NCBI GenBank assembly: GCA_023393475.1
Contig: JAEWLC010000013.1
Span: 1-20,025, forward strand
DNA: 20,025 nt
Reading direction: 5' to 3'
DNA from: Pseudomonadota bacterium
GTDB taxonomy: Bacteria > Pseudomonadota > Alphaproteobacteria > Rhizobiales > Devosiaceae
Position 1 is the stretch's first letter. Each line of letters begins with the position of its first letter. The position numbers were made by a program, and so were the translations under genes. The notes below the pieces were generated by a model. The model searched no databases and was not told the DNA's origin. It saw only the letters and a list, made by a program, of their open reading frames with translations. Positions 1 to 6,617 of the stretch are shown piece by piece.

Positions 1-104
1 CTCCCATCCTCCCCCATGAAGGGGGAGGTGCCGACCGGTGTTGAGGCACGATCGAAGACAGCAACTCGACCCTTCACCTCCCCCTTCATGGGGGAGGCCG
101 GGAG
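1..104. repeat. Inverted-repeat intergenic element downstream of hslU
   Basis: Bases 8-30 are the exact reverse complement of 75-97 (23 bases), and the match extends to 1-30 against 75-104 with two mismatches. Each arm is itself a hairpin: CCTCCCCC, five-base loop, GGGGGAGG (8-28 and 77-97). The element sits just past the hslU stop and may run off the left edge. It looks like the short CCTCCCCC-type palindromic repeats common between genes in Rhizobiales (from memory). It could also serve as a terminator for the minus-strand hslV-hslU transcript, although no T-tract follows the hairpins. Confidence 0.7.
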
Positions 105-126
105 GGGGCCGTCTCTATCAGTCAGG

Positions 127-1440
127 CTACAGCACGAACCGGCTCAAATCAGTGTCCGCGGCCATCTTGCCGATGCGGTCGTTCACATAGGTCTTGTCGA
201 TCTGGATGGTCTGGCCGGACTTGTCCGGCGCGTCGAACGAGATGTCTTCGACCAGCCGCTCGAGGATGGTGGCGAGGCGGCGGGCGCCGATGTTCTCGAC
301 GGTCGAGTTCACGTGCACGGCGGCGTCGGCGATCGCCTCGATGGCGTCGGGGCTGAAGTCGAGAGTGAGGCCCTCGGTCTTCATCAGGGCCACGTATTGC
401 TTGATGAGGCTGGCATCGGTGTCGTTGAGGATGCCGATCAGGTCGTCGCGGGTCAGTGCCTTGAGCTCGACGCGGATCGGCAGGCGCCCCTGCAGCTCCG
501 GCAGGAGGTCCGAGGGTTTTGCGACGTGGAACGCGCCCGAGGCGATGAAGAGGATGTGGTCGGTCTTCACCGGGCCGTACTTGGTCGAGACCGTCGTGCC
601 TTCGATGAGCGGCAGGAGGTCACGCTGCACGCCCTCGCGCGAAACGCCGCCGCCGTAGCCGCCTTCGCGGTTCACGATCTTGTCGATCTCGTCGATGAAA
701 GCGATGCCGTGGTTCTCGACGAGGTCGACGGCTTCCTTGTTGAGCTGGTCCTGGTCGAGCAGCTTGTCTGCCTCTTCGGCGATCAGCGGCTGGTGGGCGT
801 CCTTGACCTTGACCTTGCGCTTCACGCCGCGGCCGCCAAAGGCCTTGCCGAGCATATCCTGGATGTTGATGACGCCGATATTGGCGCCCGGCATGCCGGG
901 AATCTCGAAACCGCCCGGATAGCCCGAGGGCTGCATCTCGATCTCGATTTCCTTGTCGTCGAGCTCGTTGTTGCGGAGCTTCAATCGGAACGAGTCGCGG
1001 GTCGAGGGCGAGGCGGACGAGCCGACCAGCGCGTCGAGCACGCGCTCCTCGGCATTGTGATGGGCCTGCGCCTGCACCTCGTTGCGCTTCTTGTCGCGCA
1101 GCAGCGAGATGCCGGCCTCGACGAGATCGCGCACGATCTGCTCGACGTCGCGGCCGACATAGCCGACCTCGGTGAACTTGGTCGCCTCGACCTTGATGAA
1201 CGGCGCCTGGGCGAGTTTCGCGAGCCGGCGCGAAATCTCGGTCTTGCCGACGCCGGTCGGCCCGATCATCAGGATGTTCTTGGGCGTCACCTCGGCGCGG
1301 AGATCTTCCGGCAGCTGCTGGCGGCGCCAGCGGTTGCGCAGCGCCACGGCGACGGCGCGCTTGGCGTCATGCTGGCCCACGATATAGCGATCGAGCTCGG
1401 AGACGATCTCGCGCGGCGAGAAATTGGTGTCACTCATCAT
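127..1440 (-). CDS. hslU: ATP-dependent protease ATPase subunit HslU (ClpY)
   Basis: HslU is the hexameric AAA+ unfoldase that feeds substrates into the HslV peptidase in the cytoplasm. The 437-residue product has the family's normal length (about 435). It shows the Walker A motif GPTGVGKTE near residue 60, the HslU-specific I-domain in the middle, a Walker B motif IAFIDEIDKI near 250, the sensor-2 motif GARRL near 390 and the C-terminal DLSRFVL tail that docks into HslV. The first codons are ATGATG; the outer one (1440) is used here and 1437 is an equal alternative. A GGAAAG sequence lies about six bases upstream. The start overlaps the end of the acetyltransferase gene by 11 bases, so it is the last gene of an hslV-GNAT-hslU operon with likely coupled translation. 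Confidence 0.97.
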   Translation of the reverse strand: MMSDTNFSPREIVSELDRYIVGQHDAKRAVAVALRNRWRRQQLPEDLRAEVTPKNILMIGPTGVGKTEISRRLAKLAQAPFIKVEATKFTEVGYVGRDVEQIVRDLVEAGISLLRDKKRNEVQAQAHHNAEERVLDALVGSSASPSTRDSFRLKLRNNELDDKEIEIEMQPSGYPGGFEIPGMPGANIGVINIQDMLGKAFGGRGVKRKVKVKDAHQPLIAEEADKLLDQDQLNKEAVDLVENHGIAFIDEIDKIVNREGGYGGGVSREGVQRDLLPLIEGTTVSTKYGPVKTDHILFIASGAFHVAKPSDLLPELQGRLPIRVELKALTRDDLIGILNDTDASLIKQYVALMKTEGLTLDFSPDAIEAIADAAVHVNSTVENIGARRLATILERLVEDISFDAPDKSGQTIQIDKTYVNDRIGKMAADTDLSRFVL

Positions 1441-1954
1441 CTGTCACTTTCCGCTGCCCTTCATCGAGGCGCAGCATCATCAGGTAGTCTTGGTGCATGA
1501 CCCCGTCGACCATCAGGCCGCCCGGATCCTTGCCGTAGACGACAAAGCCCATGCGCTCGTAGAGCCGCACGGCCGGTGTGTTGTCCTGCGTCACCTGCAG
1601 GTAGAGGAACTGCACGTGCTTGCCGGCTTCCGCGATCACCGCACCGAGCAGCAGCCGGGAGGCTCCCGTGCCGCGGAATGCCGGACGCGTGTAGACGCCG
1701 ACAAGGTGGCCGCGATGCCTGGTCTTGTCGCCGCCTTCCGAATAAAAGCCGGCAATGCCGCCCAGCTCGCTGCCCGCAAACACGCCATAGGCGAAGTTCC
1801 GCGTCAGCCGTGCCTTCCACTCCTCGTCGGGGAGGGCCGTGTCTTCCGCCAGCGAAGCGCCGAACGCCGCCGGAGCGGCCTCCAGCCCTTCGAGCCGGAT
1901 GGTCCGGTAGGCGGCGGAGTCGTCGGCGCTGAGGCGGCGGACCGTGTAGCTCAA
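1430..1954 (-). CDS. GNAT-family N-acetyltransferase between hslV and hslU
   Basis: The 174-residue protein has the GNAT fold layout. An N-terminal segment (RRLSADDSAAYRTIRLEGL) is followed by a strand GVYTRPAFRGTG near residues 87-98, with the R-G-x-G acetyl-CoA pyrophosphate-binding loop, and then by a C-terminal QVTQDNTPAVRLYERMGFVVYG block typical of motif B. The substrate cannot be told from sequence; the ALYERMGF-type ending is shared with protein and small-molecule acetyltransferases. The start is a TTG one base after the hslV stop; there is no upstream alternative and no early ATG. Its 3' end overlaps hslU by 11 bases. Sitting inside the protease operon, it is almost certainly co-transcribed, and a link to proteolysis (for example acetylating a substrate) is only a guess. 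Confidence 0.9.
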   Translation of the reverse strand: MSYTVRRLSADDSAAYRTIRLEGLEAAPAAFGASLAEDTALPDEEWKARLTRNFAYGVFAGSELGGIAGFYSEGGDKTRHRGHLVGVYTRPAFRGTGASRLLLGAVIAEAGKHVQFLYLQVTQDNTPAVRLYERMGFVVYGKDPGGLMVDGVMHQDYLMMLRLDEGQRKVTDDE

Positions 1955-1955
1955 A

Positions 1956-2513
1956 TCACTTCTCGATGGTTTCGAGCGTGACGTTTTCGTTGGTGTAGAT
2001 GCAGACCTCGGCGGCGATCTTCATCGCCTTGCGCGCGATCTCCTCGGCGTCCATCTCGGTATTCTCCGAGAGTGCCAACGCCGCCGAATAGGCGTAGTTG
2101 CCGCCCGAGCCGATGGCGATGGTGTCGTGGTCTGGGGTGAGGACGTCGCCCGTGCCGGTGAGCACGAGGGTCGTGTCCTTATCGGCGACGATCATCATAG
2201 CCTCGAGCCGGCGCAGGTAGCGATCGGTGCGCCAGTCCTTCGCCAGCTCGACGGCCGCGCGCATGAGCTGGTCCGGATACTGGATCAGCTTGGCTTCGAG
2301 CCGCTCGAACAGCGTGAAGGCATCGGCGGTGGCGCCGGCAAAGCCGCCGATCACCTTGCCGTCGGCGAGGCGCCGGACCTTCTTGGCATTGTGCTTCATC
2401 ACGGTGTTGCCGACCGAGACCTGACCGTCACCGGCGACCACCACCTTGTTGCCCTTGCGGACGGCAACGATCGTCGTGCCGTGCCAGCCGGGGAACTCGT
2501 TGTCTTGCGACAT
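1956..2513 (-). CDS. hslV: ATP-dependent protease peptidase subunit HslV (ClpQ)
   Basis: HslV is the double-hexameric threonine peptidase of the HslUV complex, related to proteasome beta subunits. From ATG 2513 the product is 185 residues and begins MSQDNEFPGWHGTTIVAVRK. Autoprocessing after Gly12 would expose Thr13 as the nucleophile, as in the family. The VVAGDGQVSVGNTVMKHNAKKVRR block and the glycine-rich IGSGGNYAYSAA segment are characteristic. The frame is open 19 codons further upstream, but GGAG ten bases before ATG 2513 and family length favour this start. It is the first gene of the operon with the acetyltransferase and hslU, and is divergent from hisB. Confidence 0.97.
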   Translation of the reverse strand: MSQDNEFPGWHGTTIVAVRKGNKVVVAGDGQVSVGNTVMKHNAKKVRRLADGKVIGGFAGATADAFTLFERLEAKLIQYPDQLMRAAVELAKDWRTDRYLRRLEAMMIVADKDTTLVLTGTGDVLTPDHDTIAIGSGGNYAYSAALALSENTEMDAEEIARKAMKIAAEVCIYTNENVTLETIEK

Positions 2514-2526
2514 GGGGAAATAACTC

Positions 2527-2539
2527 CAGAACTGTTCTG
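2527..2539. promoter_or_regulatory. Perfect palindrome on the hslV start region
   Basis: CAGAACTGTTCTG is a perfect 13-base inverted repeat (CAGAAC, central T, GTTCTG). It lies between the predicted -10 element (2543-2548) and the hslV ribosome-binding site, so it would overlap the transcription start. A repressor or operator role is inferred from position and symmetry only; I do not recognise the binding factor. Confidence 0.4.
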
Positions 2540-2542
2540 CCT

Positions 2543-2571
2543 TATTTAGGCGCCGGACCGGGGAATGCAAA
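2543..2571 (-). promoter_or_regulatory. Candidate housekeeping promoter of hslV-GNAT-hslU
   Basis: Reading the minus strand, TTTGCA (2571-2566) and TAAATA (2548-2543) are separated by exactly 17 bases. Each matches four of six positions of the sigma-70 consensus. Transcription would start near 2536, leaving a leader of about 23 bases with GGAG before ATG 2513. I see no clear RpoH-type CTTG -35 element, although hslUV is often heat-induced. Confidence 0.4.
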
Positions 2572-2689
2572 CCGGGCTAGACGGTTGGGTAGTTTCCGGG
2601 AGGTTACCGGGCCACGGGACGGCCTTCACCGCATCTTCACCGCTCGGGCGCTATCTGCTAGAGCCGCCGCGACAACCGGAACCACTGCC

Positions 2690-3277
2690 ATGCGTACTGC
2701 CGAAATCGCCCGCAAGACCAACGAGACCGACATCACCGTGTCGGTGAACCTCGACGGCACGGGCAAGCATGACATGCAGACCGGCATCGGCTTTCTCGAC
2801 CACATGCTCGACCAGCTGTCCAAGCACTCGCTGATCGACATGACGGTGCGCGCCAAGGGCGACCTGCATATCGACTTCCACCACACGGCGGAAGACGTCG
2901 GCATCGCGCTCGGCGAAGCGGTGAAGAAGGCGCTGGGCAACAAGAAGGGCATCCGGCGCTATGCGTCGTCGGACCTGCCGATGGACGGCACCCTGACCCG
3001 CGTCGCGCTCGACGTCTCGGGCCGGCCGTTCCTTGTCTGGAAAGTCGAGTTCACCCGCGACAAGGTCGGCGAGATGGACACCGAGCTGTTCCGCGAGTGG
3101 TTCCAGGCATTCGCCATGAATGCCGGCATCACGCTGCACGTCGAGACGTTCTACGGCGACAACAACCACCATATCGCCGAAAGCGCCTTCAAGGCGCTGG
3201 CGCGGGCACTGCGTGATGCGGTGGAGATCGATCCCCGGGCGGCAGATGCGATCCCCTCGACGAAGGGATCGCTCTAG
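2690..3277 (+). CDS. hisB: Imidazoleglycerol-phosphate dehydratase
   Basis: HisB removes water from imidazole glycerol phosphate to give imidazole acetol phosphate, the step after the HisH/HisF synthase. The 195-residue product is the monofunctional form, without the phosphatase domain seen in enterobacterial HisB. Metal-binding histidine motifs are visible: DHMLDQ with preceding GIGF near residue 40, HHTAEDVGI near 65 and NNHHIAES near 165. The frame is open back to 2585, but MRTAEIARKTNETDI is the usual family start; the upstream part would add 35 unconserved residues. The Shine-Dalgarno sequence is weak (CGGAA). The gene leads the his cluster but is separated from hisH by an oppositely oriented small gene. 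Confidence 0.97.
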   Translation: MRTAEIARKTNETDITVSVNLDGTGKHDMQTGIGFLDHMLDQLSKHSLIDMTVRAKGDLHIDFHHTAEDVGIALGEAVKKALGNKKGIRRYASSDLPMDGTLTRVALDVSGRPFLVWKVEFTRDKVGEMDTELFREWFQAFAMNAGITLHVETFYGDNNHHIAESAFKALARALRDAVEIDPRAADAIPSTKGSL

Positions 3278-3300
3278 GCCGGCGCCGCGGGGCGTCGTGC

Positions 3301-3456
3301 TTAGCTGAAGCCCTGCGAGGCCGCAGCGATCAGCACGAAGGCGGTGAACACCGCCATGAAGGCGATGAGCCCCAGGCCCATCCAGCCGAGGAACGGTGCG
3401 CCGGGATCGATCACGTCTTCGCCGGGAGCGTGCGGGTTGTCGTTATTGGTGGCCAT
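3301..3456 (-). CDS. Small single-pass membrane protein (51 aa), function unknown
   Basis: From ATG 3456 the product is 51 residues: a polar, acidic N-terminal part (MATNNDNPHAPGEDVIDPG) and one hydrophobic helix at about residues 22-46. The start is supported by AAGGAG eight bases upstream, one of the best ribosome-binding sites in the window. The frame continues 11 codons further upstream, but without such support. It lies on the opposite strand inside the his cluster, convergent with hisB (23-base gap) and divergent from the DUF2628 gene. I do not recognise a family. Given its length it could be a spurious frame, but the membrane segment and strong start signal argue for a real gene. Confidence 0.65.
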   Translation of the reverse strand: MATNNDNPHAPGEDVIDPGAPFLGWMGLGLIAFMAVFTAFVLIAAASQGFS

Positions 3457-3551
3457 GCTCAGTCTCCTTAACCGGCTCTGCGCTTCCAACCGCAGGCCTT
3501 TTCGTCTATGGCGAACTCGAAACTCTGCTCGAGCCGTTGAGGCAAATCTCA

Positions 3552-3902
3552 GTGACCCTCTATTCCCTATACCGGGACGAAAACCAAGTGCCCATCGCTG
3601 TGGCAGATCGCTTCAGCTGGTCCGCAGCCCTGCTGCCGCCGGTTCACGCGCTGGTGCACGGGCTCTGGTTGCTGCTCGCCGGCTGGGTTCTGGGCACCGC
3701 GGCGATCGTCGCGCTGTCCTTCTGGATCGGCGGCGAGGCGGGCTTCTGGCTCTACGTGCTGTTCGCCACCCTGATCGGTTTCGAGGCGCCGGCCTTCCGC
3801 CGGGTCAAGACGGCAAAGTCGGGCGCTGCCTACCAGGGCGACTATGTCGCGGCCGCCGAGGACCTCGCCCTCGTCGAATACATGAAGCGCCAGGTCCCAT
3901 GA
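3552..3902 (+). CDS. DUF2628-like membrane protein in the his operon
   Basis: The 116-residue product begins (M/V)TLYSLYRDENQVPIAVADRFSW, followed by two hydrophobic stretches at about residues 34-58 and 63-77 and a hydrophilic C-terminus. The pattern 'polar start, RFSW, membrane helices' resembles DUF2628 proteins encoded between hisB and hisH in rhizobia (from memory). The start is taken as GTG 3552, with GAGG nine bases upstream. The frame is open to 3396, but that part overlaps the opposite-strand small gene and looks unlike protein. The stop overlaps the hisH start as ATGA, so translation is probably coupled. No enzymatic role in histidine synthesis is known to me. Confidence 0.8.
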   Translation: MTLYSLYRDENQVPIAVADRFSWSAALLPPVHALVHGLWLLLAGWVLGTAAIVALSFWIGGEAGFWLYVLFATLIGFEAPAFRRVKTAKSGAAYQGDYVAAAEDLALVEYMKRQVP

Positions 3903-4549
3903 GCACAGTCACCATTATCGACTACGGCGCGGGCAATCTTCGCTCGGCCGCCAAGGCCTTCGAACGCGCCGCGCGGGAAACCGGCACGGGCGACGAGATC
4001 TTCGTCACCGACGACGCCGAACTGGTCCGCCGCGCAGACCGGATCGTCCTGCCGGGCGTCGGCGCCTTCGCCGACTGCCGCGCCGGGCTCGATGCCGTCC
4101 CCGGCATGGTCGAGGTGCTCGAGGAGCGCGTGATCGGTGCCGGCGTGCCGTTCCTCGGCATCTGCGTCGGCATGCAGCTGATGGCGACCGAGGGCCGCGA
4201 GAAGGCGGTGACCAGGGGTCTCGGCTGGATCCCCGGCGCGGTGGTACGCATCGAGCCGACCGGCGGGCTCAAGGTCCCGCACATGGGCTGGAACACTCTG
4301 CAGTTCACCCGGCCGCATCCGCTGCTCGATGGCATCCCCGACGGACCGGATGGGCTGCACGCCTATTTCGTCCACTCCTATCACCTGGCGACCGAGCGTC
4401 CCGAGACGCTCGTGGCGACGGCCGAGTACGGCCAGACGGTCACCGCCATCGTCGGCCGCGACAACATGCTGGGCACCCAGTTCCACCCCGAAAAGAGCCA
4501 GACTCTCGGCCTGACCCTGATCGGCAATTTCCTCAAGTGGAAACCATGA
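3899..4549 (+). CDS. hisH: Imidazole glycerol phosphate synthase, glutaminase subunit HisH
   Basis: HisH is the class-I glutamine amidotransferase that releases ammonia and channels it to HisF. The 216-residue product has the nucleophile Cys89 in PFLGICVGMQLM and the His196/Glu198 dyad in GTQFHPEKSQ, so the catalytic triad is complete. The oxyanion-region sequence LPGVGAF and the HSYH motif near residue 160 also fit. ATG 3899 overlaps the DUF2628 stop (ATGA) and the 3' end overlaps hisA by four bases. The partner hisF lies three genes downstream, with hisA and two small membrane-protein genes between. Confidence 0.97.
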   Translation: MSTVTIIDYGAGNLRSAAKAFERAARETGTGDEIFVTDDAELVRRADRIVLPGVGAFADCRAGLDAVPGMVEVLEERVIGAGVPFLGICVGMQLMATEGREKAVTRGLGWIPGAVVRIEPTGGLKVPHMGWNTLQFTRPHPLLDGIPDGPDGLHAYFVHSYHLATERPETLVATAEYGQTVTAIVGRDNMLGTQFHPEKSQTLGLTLIGNFLKWKP

Positions 4550-5283
4550 TCCTCTTTCCCGCCATCGACCTGAAGGATGGCCAGTGCGTCCGGCTGAAGC
4601 TGGGCGACATGGCGCAGGCGACCGTGTTCAACGACGATCCGGCCGCGCAGGCACGCTCGTTCGAGGACCAGGGGTTCGACTACCTGCATGTGGTCGACCT
4701 CAACGGCGCCTTCGCCGGTGAGAGCGTCAACGGCGCGGCGGTCGAAGCCATCCTCAAGGCGGTGAAATTCCCGGTGCAGCTCGGCGGCGGCATCCGGACC
4801 ATCGCCCATATCGAGAGCTGGCTGGAAAAGGGCCTTGCCCGCGTCATCCTCGGCACGGTCGCGGTGCGCGATCCCGAACTGGTTCGCGAAGCCGCGCGGA
4901 AATTCCCGGGCAAGGTGGCCGTCGGCATCGATGCCCGCGGTGGCAAGGTGGCGGTCGAGGGCTGGGCCGAGACGTCGGAACTGACGGCGATCGAACTCGG
5001 CAAGCGCTTCGAGGGCGCGGGCGTCGCCGCGATCATCTATACCGACATCGACCGCGACGGCGTGCTGAAGGGCATCAACTGGCCCTCGACGCTGGAGCTA
5101 GCGAAGGCCGTGTCGATCCCGGTGATCGCCTCGGGCGGCCTCGCCTCGATGGACGACATCCGCACCATGACCGAGCCGCAATACCAGCTGCTCGAAGGCG
5201 CCATCTCGGGCCGCGCCCTCTATGACGGGCGCATTGATTCACGTGAAGCGCTGGCTCTCCTGAAGCAGGTGAGGGCGGCGTGA
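4546..5283 (+). CDS. hisA: ProFAR isomerase (phosphoribosylformimino-5-aminoimidazole carboxamide ribotide isomerase)
   Basis: HisA catalyses the Amadori rearrangement of ProFAR to PRFAR, the substrate of HisH/HisF. It is a 245-residue half-barrel-duplicated TIM barrel. The two catalytic aspartates are at Asp8 (PAIDLKDG) and Asp129 (VGIDARGG). Phosphate-binding motifs are QLGGGIR near residue 80 and VIASGGLAS near 190. A GTG three codons upstream is possible, but ATG 4546, overlapping the hisH stop as ATGA, gives the family start MILFPAIDLKDG. Near its end it carries the parS-like sequence at 5235-5250 in the unusual codon pair TCA-CGT. The stop overlaps the next gene as GTGA. Confidence 0.97.
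   Translation: MILFPAIDLKDGQCVRLKLGDMAQATVFNDDPAAQARSFEDQGFDYLHVVDLNGAFAGESVNGAAVEAILKAVKFPVQLGGGIRTIAHIESWLEKGLARVILGTVAVRDPELVREAARKFPGKVAVGIDARGGKVAVEGWAETSELTAIELGKRFEGAGVAAIIYTDIDRDGVLKGINWPSTLELAKAVSIPVIASGGLASMDDIRTMTEPQYQLLEGAISGRALYDGRIDSREALALLKQVRAA
5235..5250. promoter_or_regulatory. parS-like sequence inside hisA
   Basis: TGATTCACGTGAAGCG contains the perfect core TTCACGTGAA and matches 13 of 16 positions of the bacterial parS consensus TGTTTCACGTGAAACA. It shares its first 11 bases with the intergenic candidate at 19099-19114. In hisA it encodes Asp-Ser-Arg-Glu with TCA and CGT, codons that look rare in this GC-rich window. Binding by ParB is an inference; the outer positions 14 and 16 are off consensus. 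Confidence 0.35.
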
Positions 5284-5597
5284 CAGCCCCGCGCTTTCCG
5301 TGGTGGCCCTACCTGATCGCGCTGGTGCTGATCTTTGTGGGCGCCATGGCGCCGATCGCGCTGACCGTCTATGCCGCCAACGTCGCGCAGAGCCACGGCT
5401 GCACGGTCACCAACGGGGTGCTCGATCCCTGCATGGTCGACGGCGTGGACAAGGCCGGTGAGCTGCAGGCGATGGCCAACACCTTCTGGTATGCGCTCTT
5501 CACCTGGCCGGCCGGAATCCTGCTCCTCTTTGCCTGGATCGGCATCCTCTACTGGCACCGGATGCGCTGGAAGCGGAAGGTCGGCTTCGATGCCTGA
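5280..5597 (+). CDS. Two-helix membrane protein between hisA and hisF (105 aa)
   Basis: The protein has two hydrophobic helices at about residues 10-32 and 69-92 and a strongly basic tail (RMRWKRK, 94-100). By the positive-inside rule both ends face the cytoplasm. The intervening loop (about 33-68), with Cys41 and Cys51, then lies in the periplasm, where they could form a disulfide. Translation starts at GTG 5280, which overlaps the hisA stop as GTGA, and its own end overlaps the following gene by eight bases. I do not recognise a family. It is clearly embedded in the his operon, but nothing shows a role in histidine synthesis. Confidence 0.8.
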   Translation: MTAPRFPWWPYLIALVLIFVGAMAPIALTVYAANVAQSHGCTVTNGVLDPCMVDGVDKAGELQAMANTFWYALFTWPAGILLLFAWIGILYWHRMRWKRKVGFDA

Positions 5598-5814
5598 GAC
5601 GCGCAACAAGCCGGTGCTGATTGGCAAGGTCGACCTCTGGTGGTACGGCATCGCCATCCTGCCGATCCTCCTGCTGATCTATCTCGGCTTCACGGGGATC
5701 CTGTCGCCCCTTATCGGCCTCATGGGCCTCTTCGCCTTCTTCTTCTGGCTGTTCAGCCTTGGCGCCGCAATTTGGACCAAGCTGAGAAAGCGCCCCAAGG
5801 ACACGTCCAAATGA
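5590..5814 (+). CDS. Small two-helix membrane protein upstream of hisF (74 aa)
   Basis: A short polar start (MPETRNKPVLIGKVDLWWYG) precedes a nearly continuous hydrophobic stretch (about 18-62). Gly-Phe-Thr-Gly and Ser-Pro near 33-40 probably break it into two helices. The tail TKLRKRPKDTSK is basic and likely cytoplasmic. ATG 5590 overlaps the preceding gene by eight bases and the stop overlaps hisF as ATGA, which fixes both ends convincingly. Family and function are unknown. With its neighbour it forms a pair of small membrane proteins inserted between hisA and hisF; they may interact. Confidence 0.75.
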   Translation: MPETRNKPVLIGKVDLWWYGIAILPILLLIYLGFTGILSPLIGLMGLFAFFFWLFSLGAAIWTKLRKRPKDTSK

Positions 5815-6617
5815 CGCTCAAGACCCGCATCATCCCCTGCCTCGACGTGAAGGATGGGCGCGTCGTCAAGGGCGTGCAGTTCGTCGACCTGATCGACGCC
5901 GGTGATCCGGTGGAGGCGGCCATCGCCTACAACGCCGCCGGCGCGGACGAGCTGACCTTCCTCGACATCACCGCCAGTCACGAAAACCGCGACACCATCT
6001 TCGACGTCGTGGCGCGCACCGCCGAGCACTGCTTCATGCCGGTGACCGTGGGCGGCGGGGTGCGAAAGCTCGAGGATATCCGGAAGTTGCTCCTCGCCGG
6101 GGCGGACAAGGTCTCGATCAACTCCGCCGCCGTGAACGACCCCGATTTCATCGCCCGCGCCGCCGACAAGTTCGGCGACCAGTGCATCGTCGTGTCCGTC
6201 GATGCCCGCCGCCGCCAGACCCAGGCGCCGGGCCAGCAGAACATGGACGAGTGGGAAATCTACACCCATGGCGGCCGCAACCCGACCGGGCTCGACGCGG
6301 TGGAATTCGCCGCCCGGATGGTCGAGCGCGGCGCCGGTGAGCTGCTCGTCACCTCGATGGACCGCGACGGCACCAAGTCAGGGTTCGACCTCAAGCTGAC
6401 GCGCTCGATTGCCGACAGCGTGCGGGTGCCGGTGATCGCCTCGGGCGGCGTCGGCTCGCTCGACGACCTCGTCGACGGGGTGAAGGAGGGGCATGCTTCG
6501 GCGGTGCTTGCCGCCTCGATCTTCCACTTCGGCACCTACACGGTGGGCGAGGCCAAGGACTACATGGAGCGCCACGGCATACCGATGCGGCGCGACACCA
6601 ACGCGGGAGAAATCTGA
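5811..6617 (+). CDS. hisF: Imidazole glycerol phosphate synthase, cyclase subunit HisF
   Basis: HisF uses ammonia from HisH to convert PRFAR to imidazole glycerol phosphate and AICAR. The 268-residue TIM barrel has catalytic Asp12 (IPCLDVKDGRVVKGVQF) and Asp131 (VVSVDARR), with phosphate loops VGGGVR near residue 81 and VIASGGVGS near 210. It is about 10-15 residues longer than the usual 252-258, mainly from a polar insertion after the second aspartate (RRQTQAPGQQNMDEWEIYTHGG). ATG 5811 overlaps the upstream stop as ATGA. The longer open frame upstream is the neighbour's alternative frame. Its stop shares one base with the hisE start (TGATG). Confidence 0.97.
   Translation: MTLKTRIIPCLDVKDGRVVKGVQFVDLIDAGDPVEAAIAYNAAGADELTFLDITASHENRDTIFDVVARTAEHCFMPVTVGGGVRKLEDIRKLLLAGADKVSINSAAVNDPDFIARAADKFGDQCIVVSVDARRRQTQAPGQQNMDEWEIYTHGGRNPTGLDAVEFAARMVERGAGELLVTSMDRDGTKSGFDLKLTRSIADSVRVPVIASGGVGSLDDLVDGVKEGHASAVLAASIFHFGTYTVGEAKDYMERHGIPMRRDTNAGEI

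Noticed and set aside
305..320. Other CACGTG hexamers (310, 1613, 6934) as parS sites
   Set aside because: The flanking bases do not match the TGTT...AACA arms, so they are ordinary coding occurrences.
16..1500. Long plus-strand open frame opposite hslU
   Set aside because: It is the antisense shadow of a clear hslU gene in GC-rich DNA and has no recognisable protein features.
3457..3551. Possible promoter TTCCAA-17-TATGGC before the DUF2628 gene
   Set aside because: The -10 matches only three of six positions; too weak to call, although a promoter is expected in this divergent gap.
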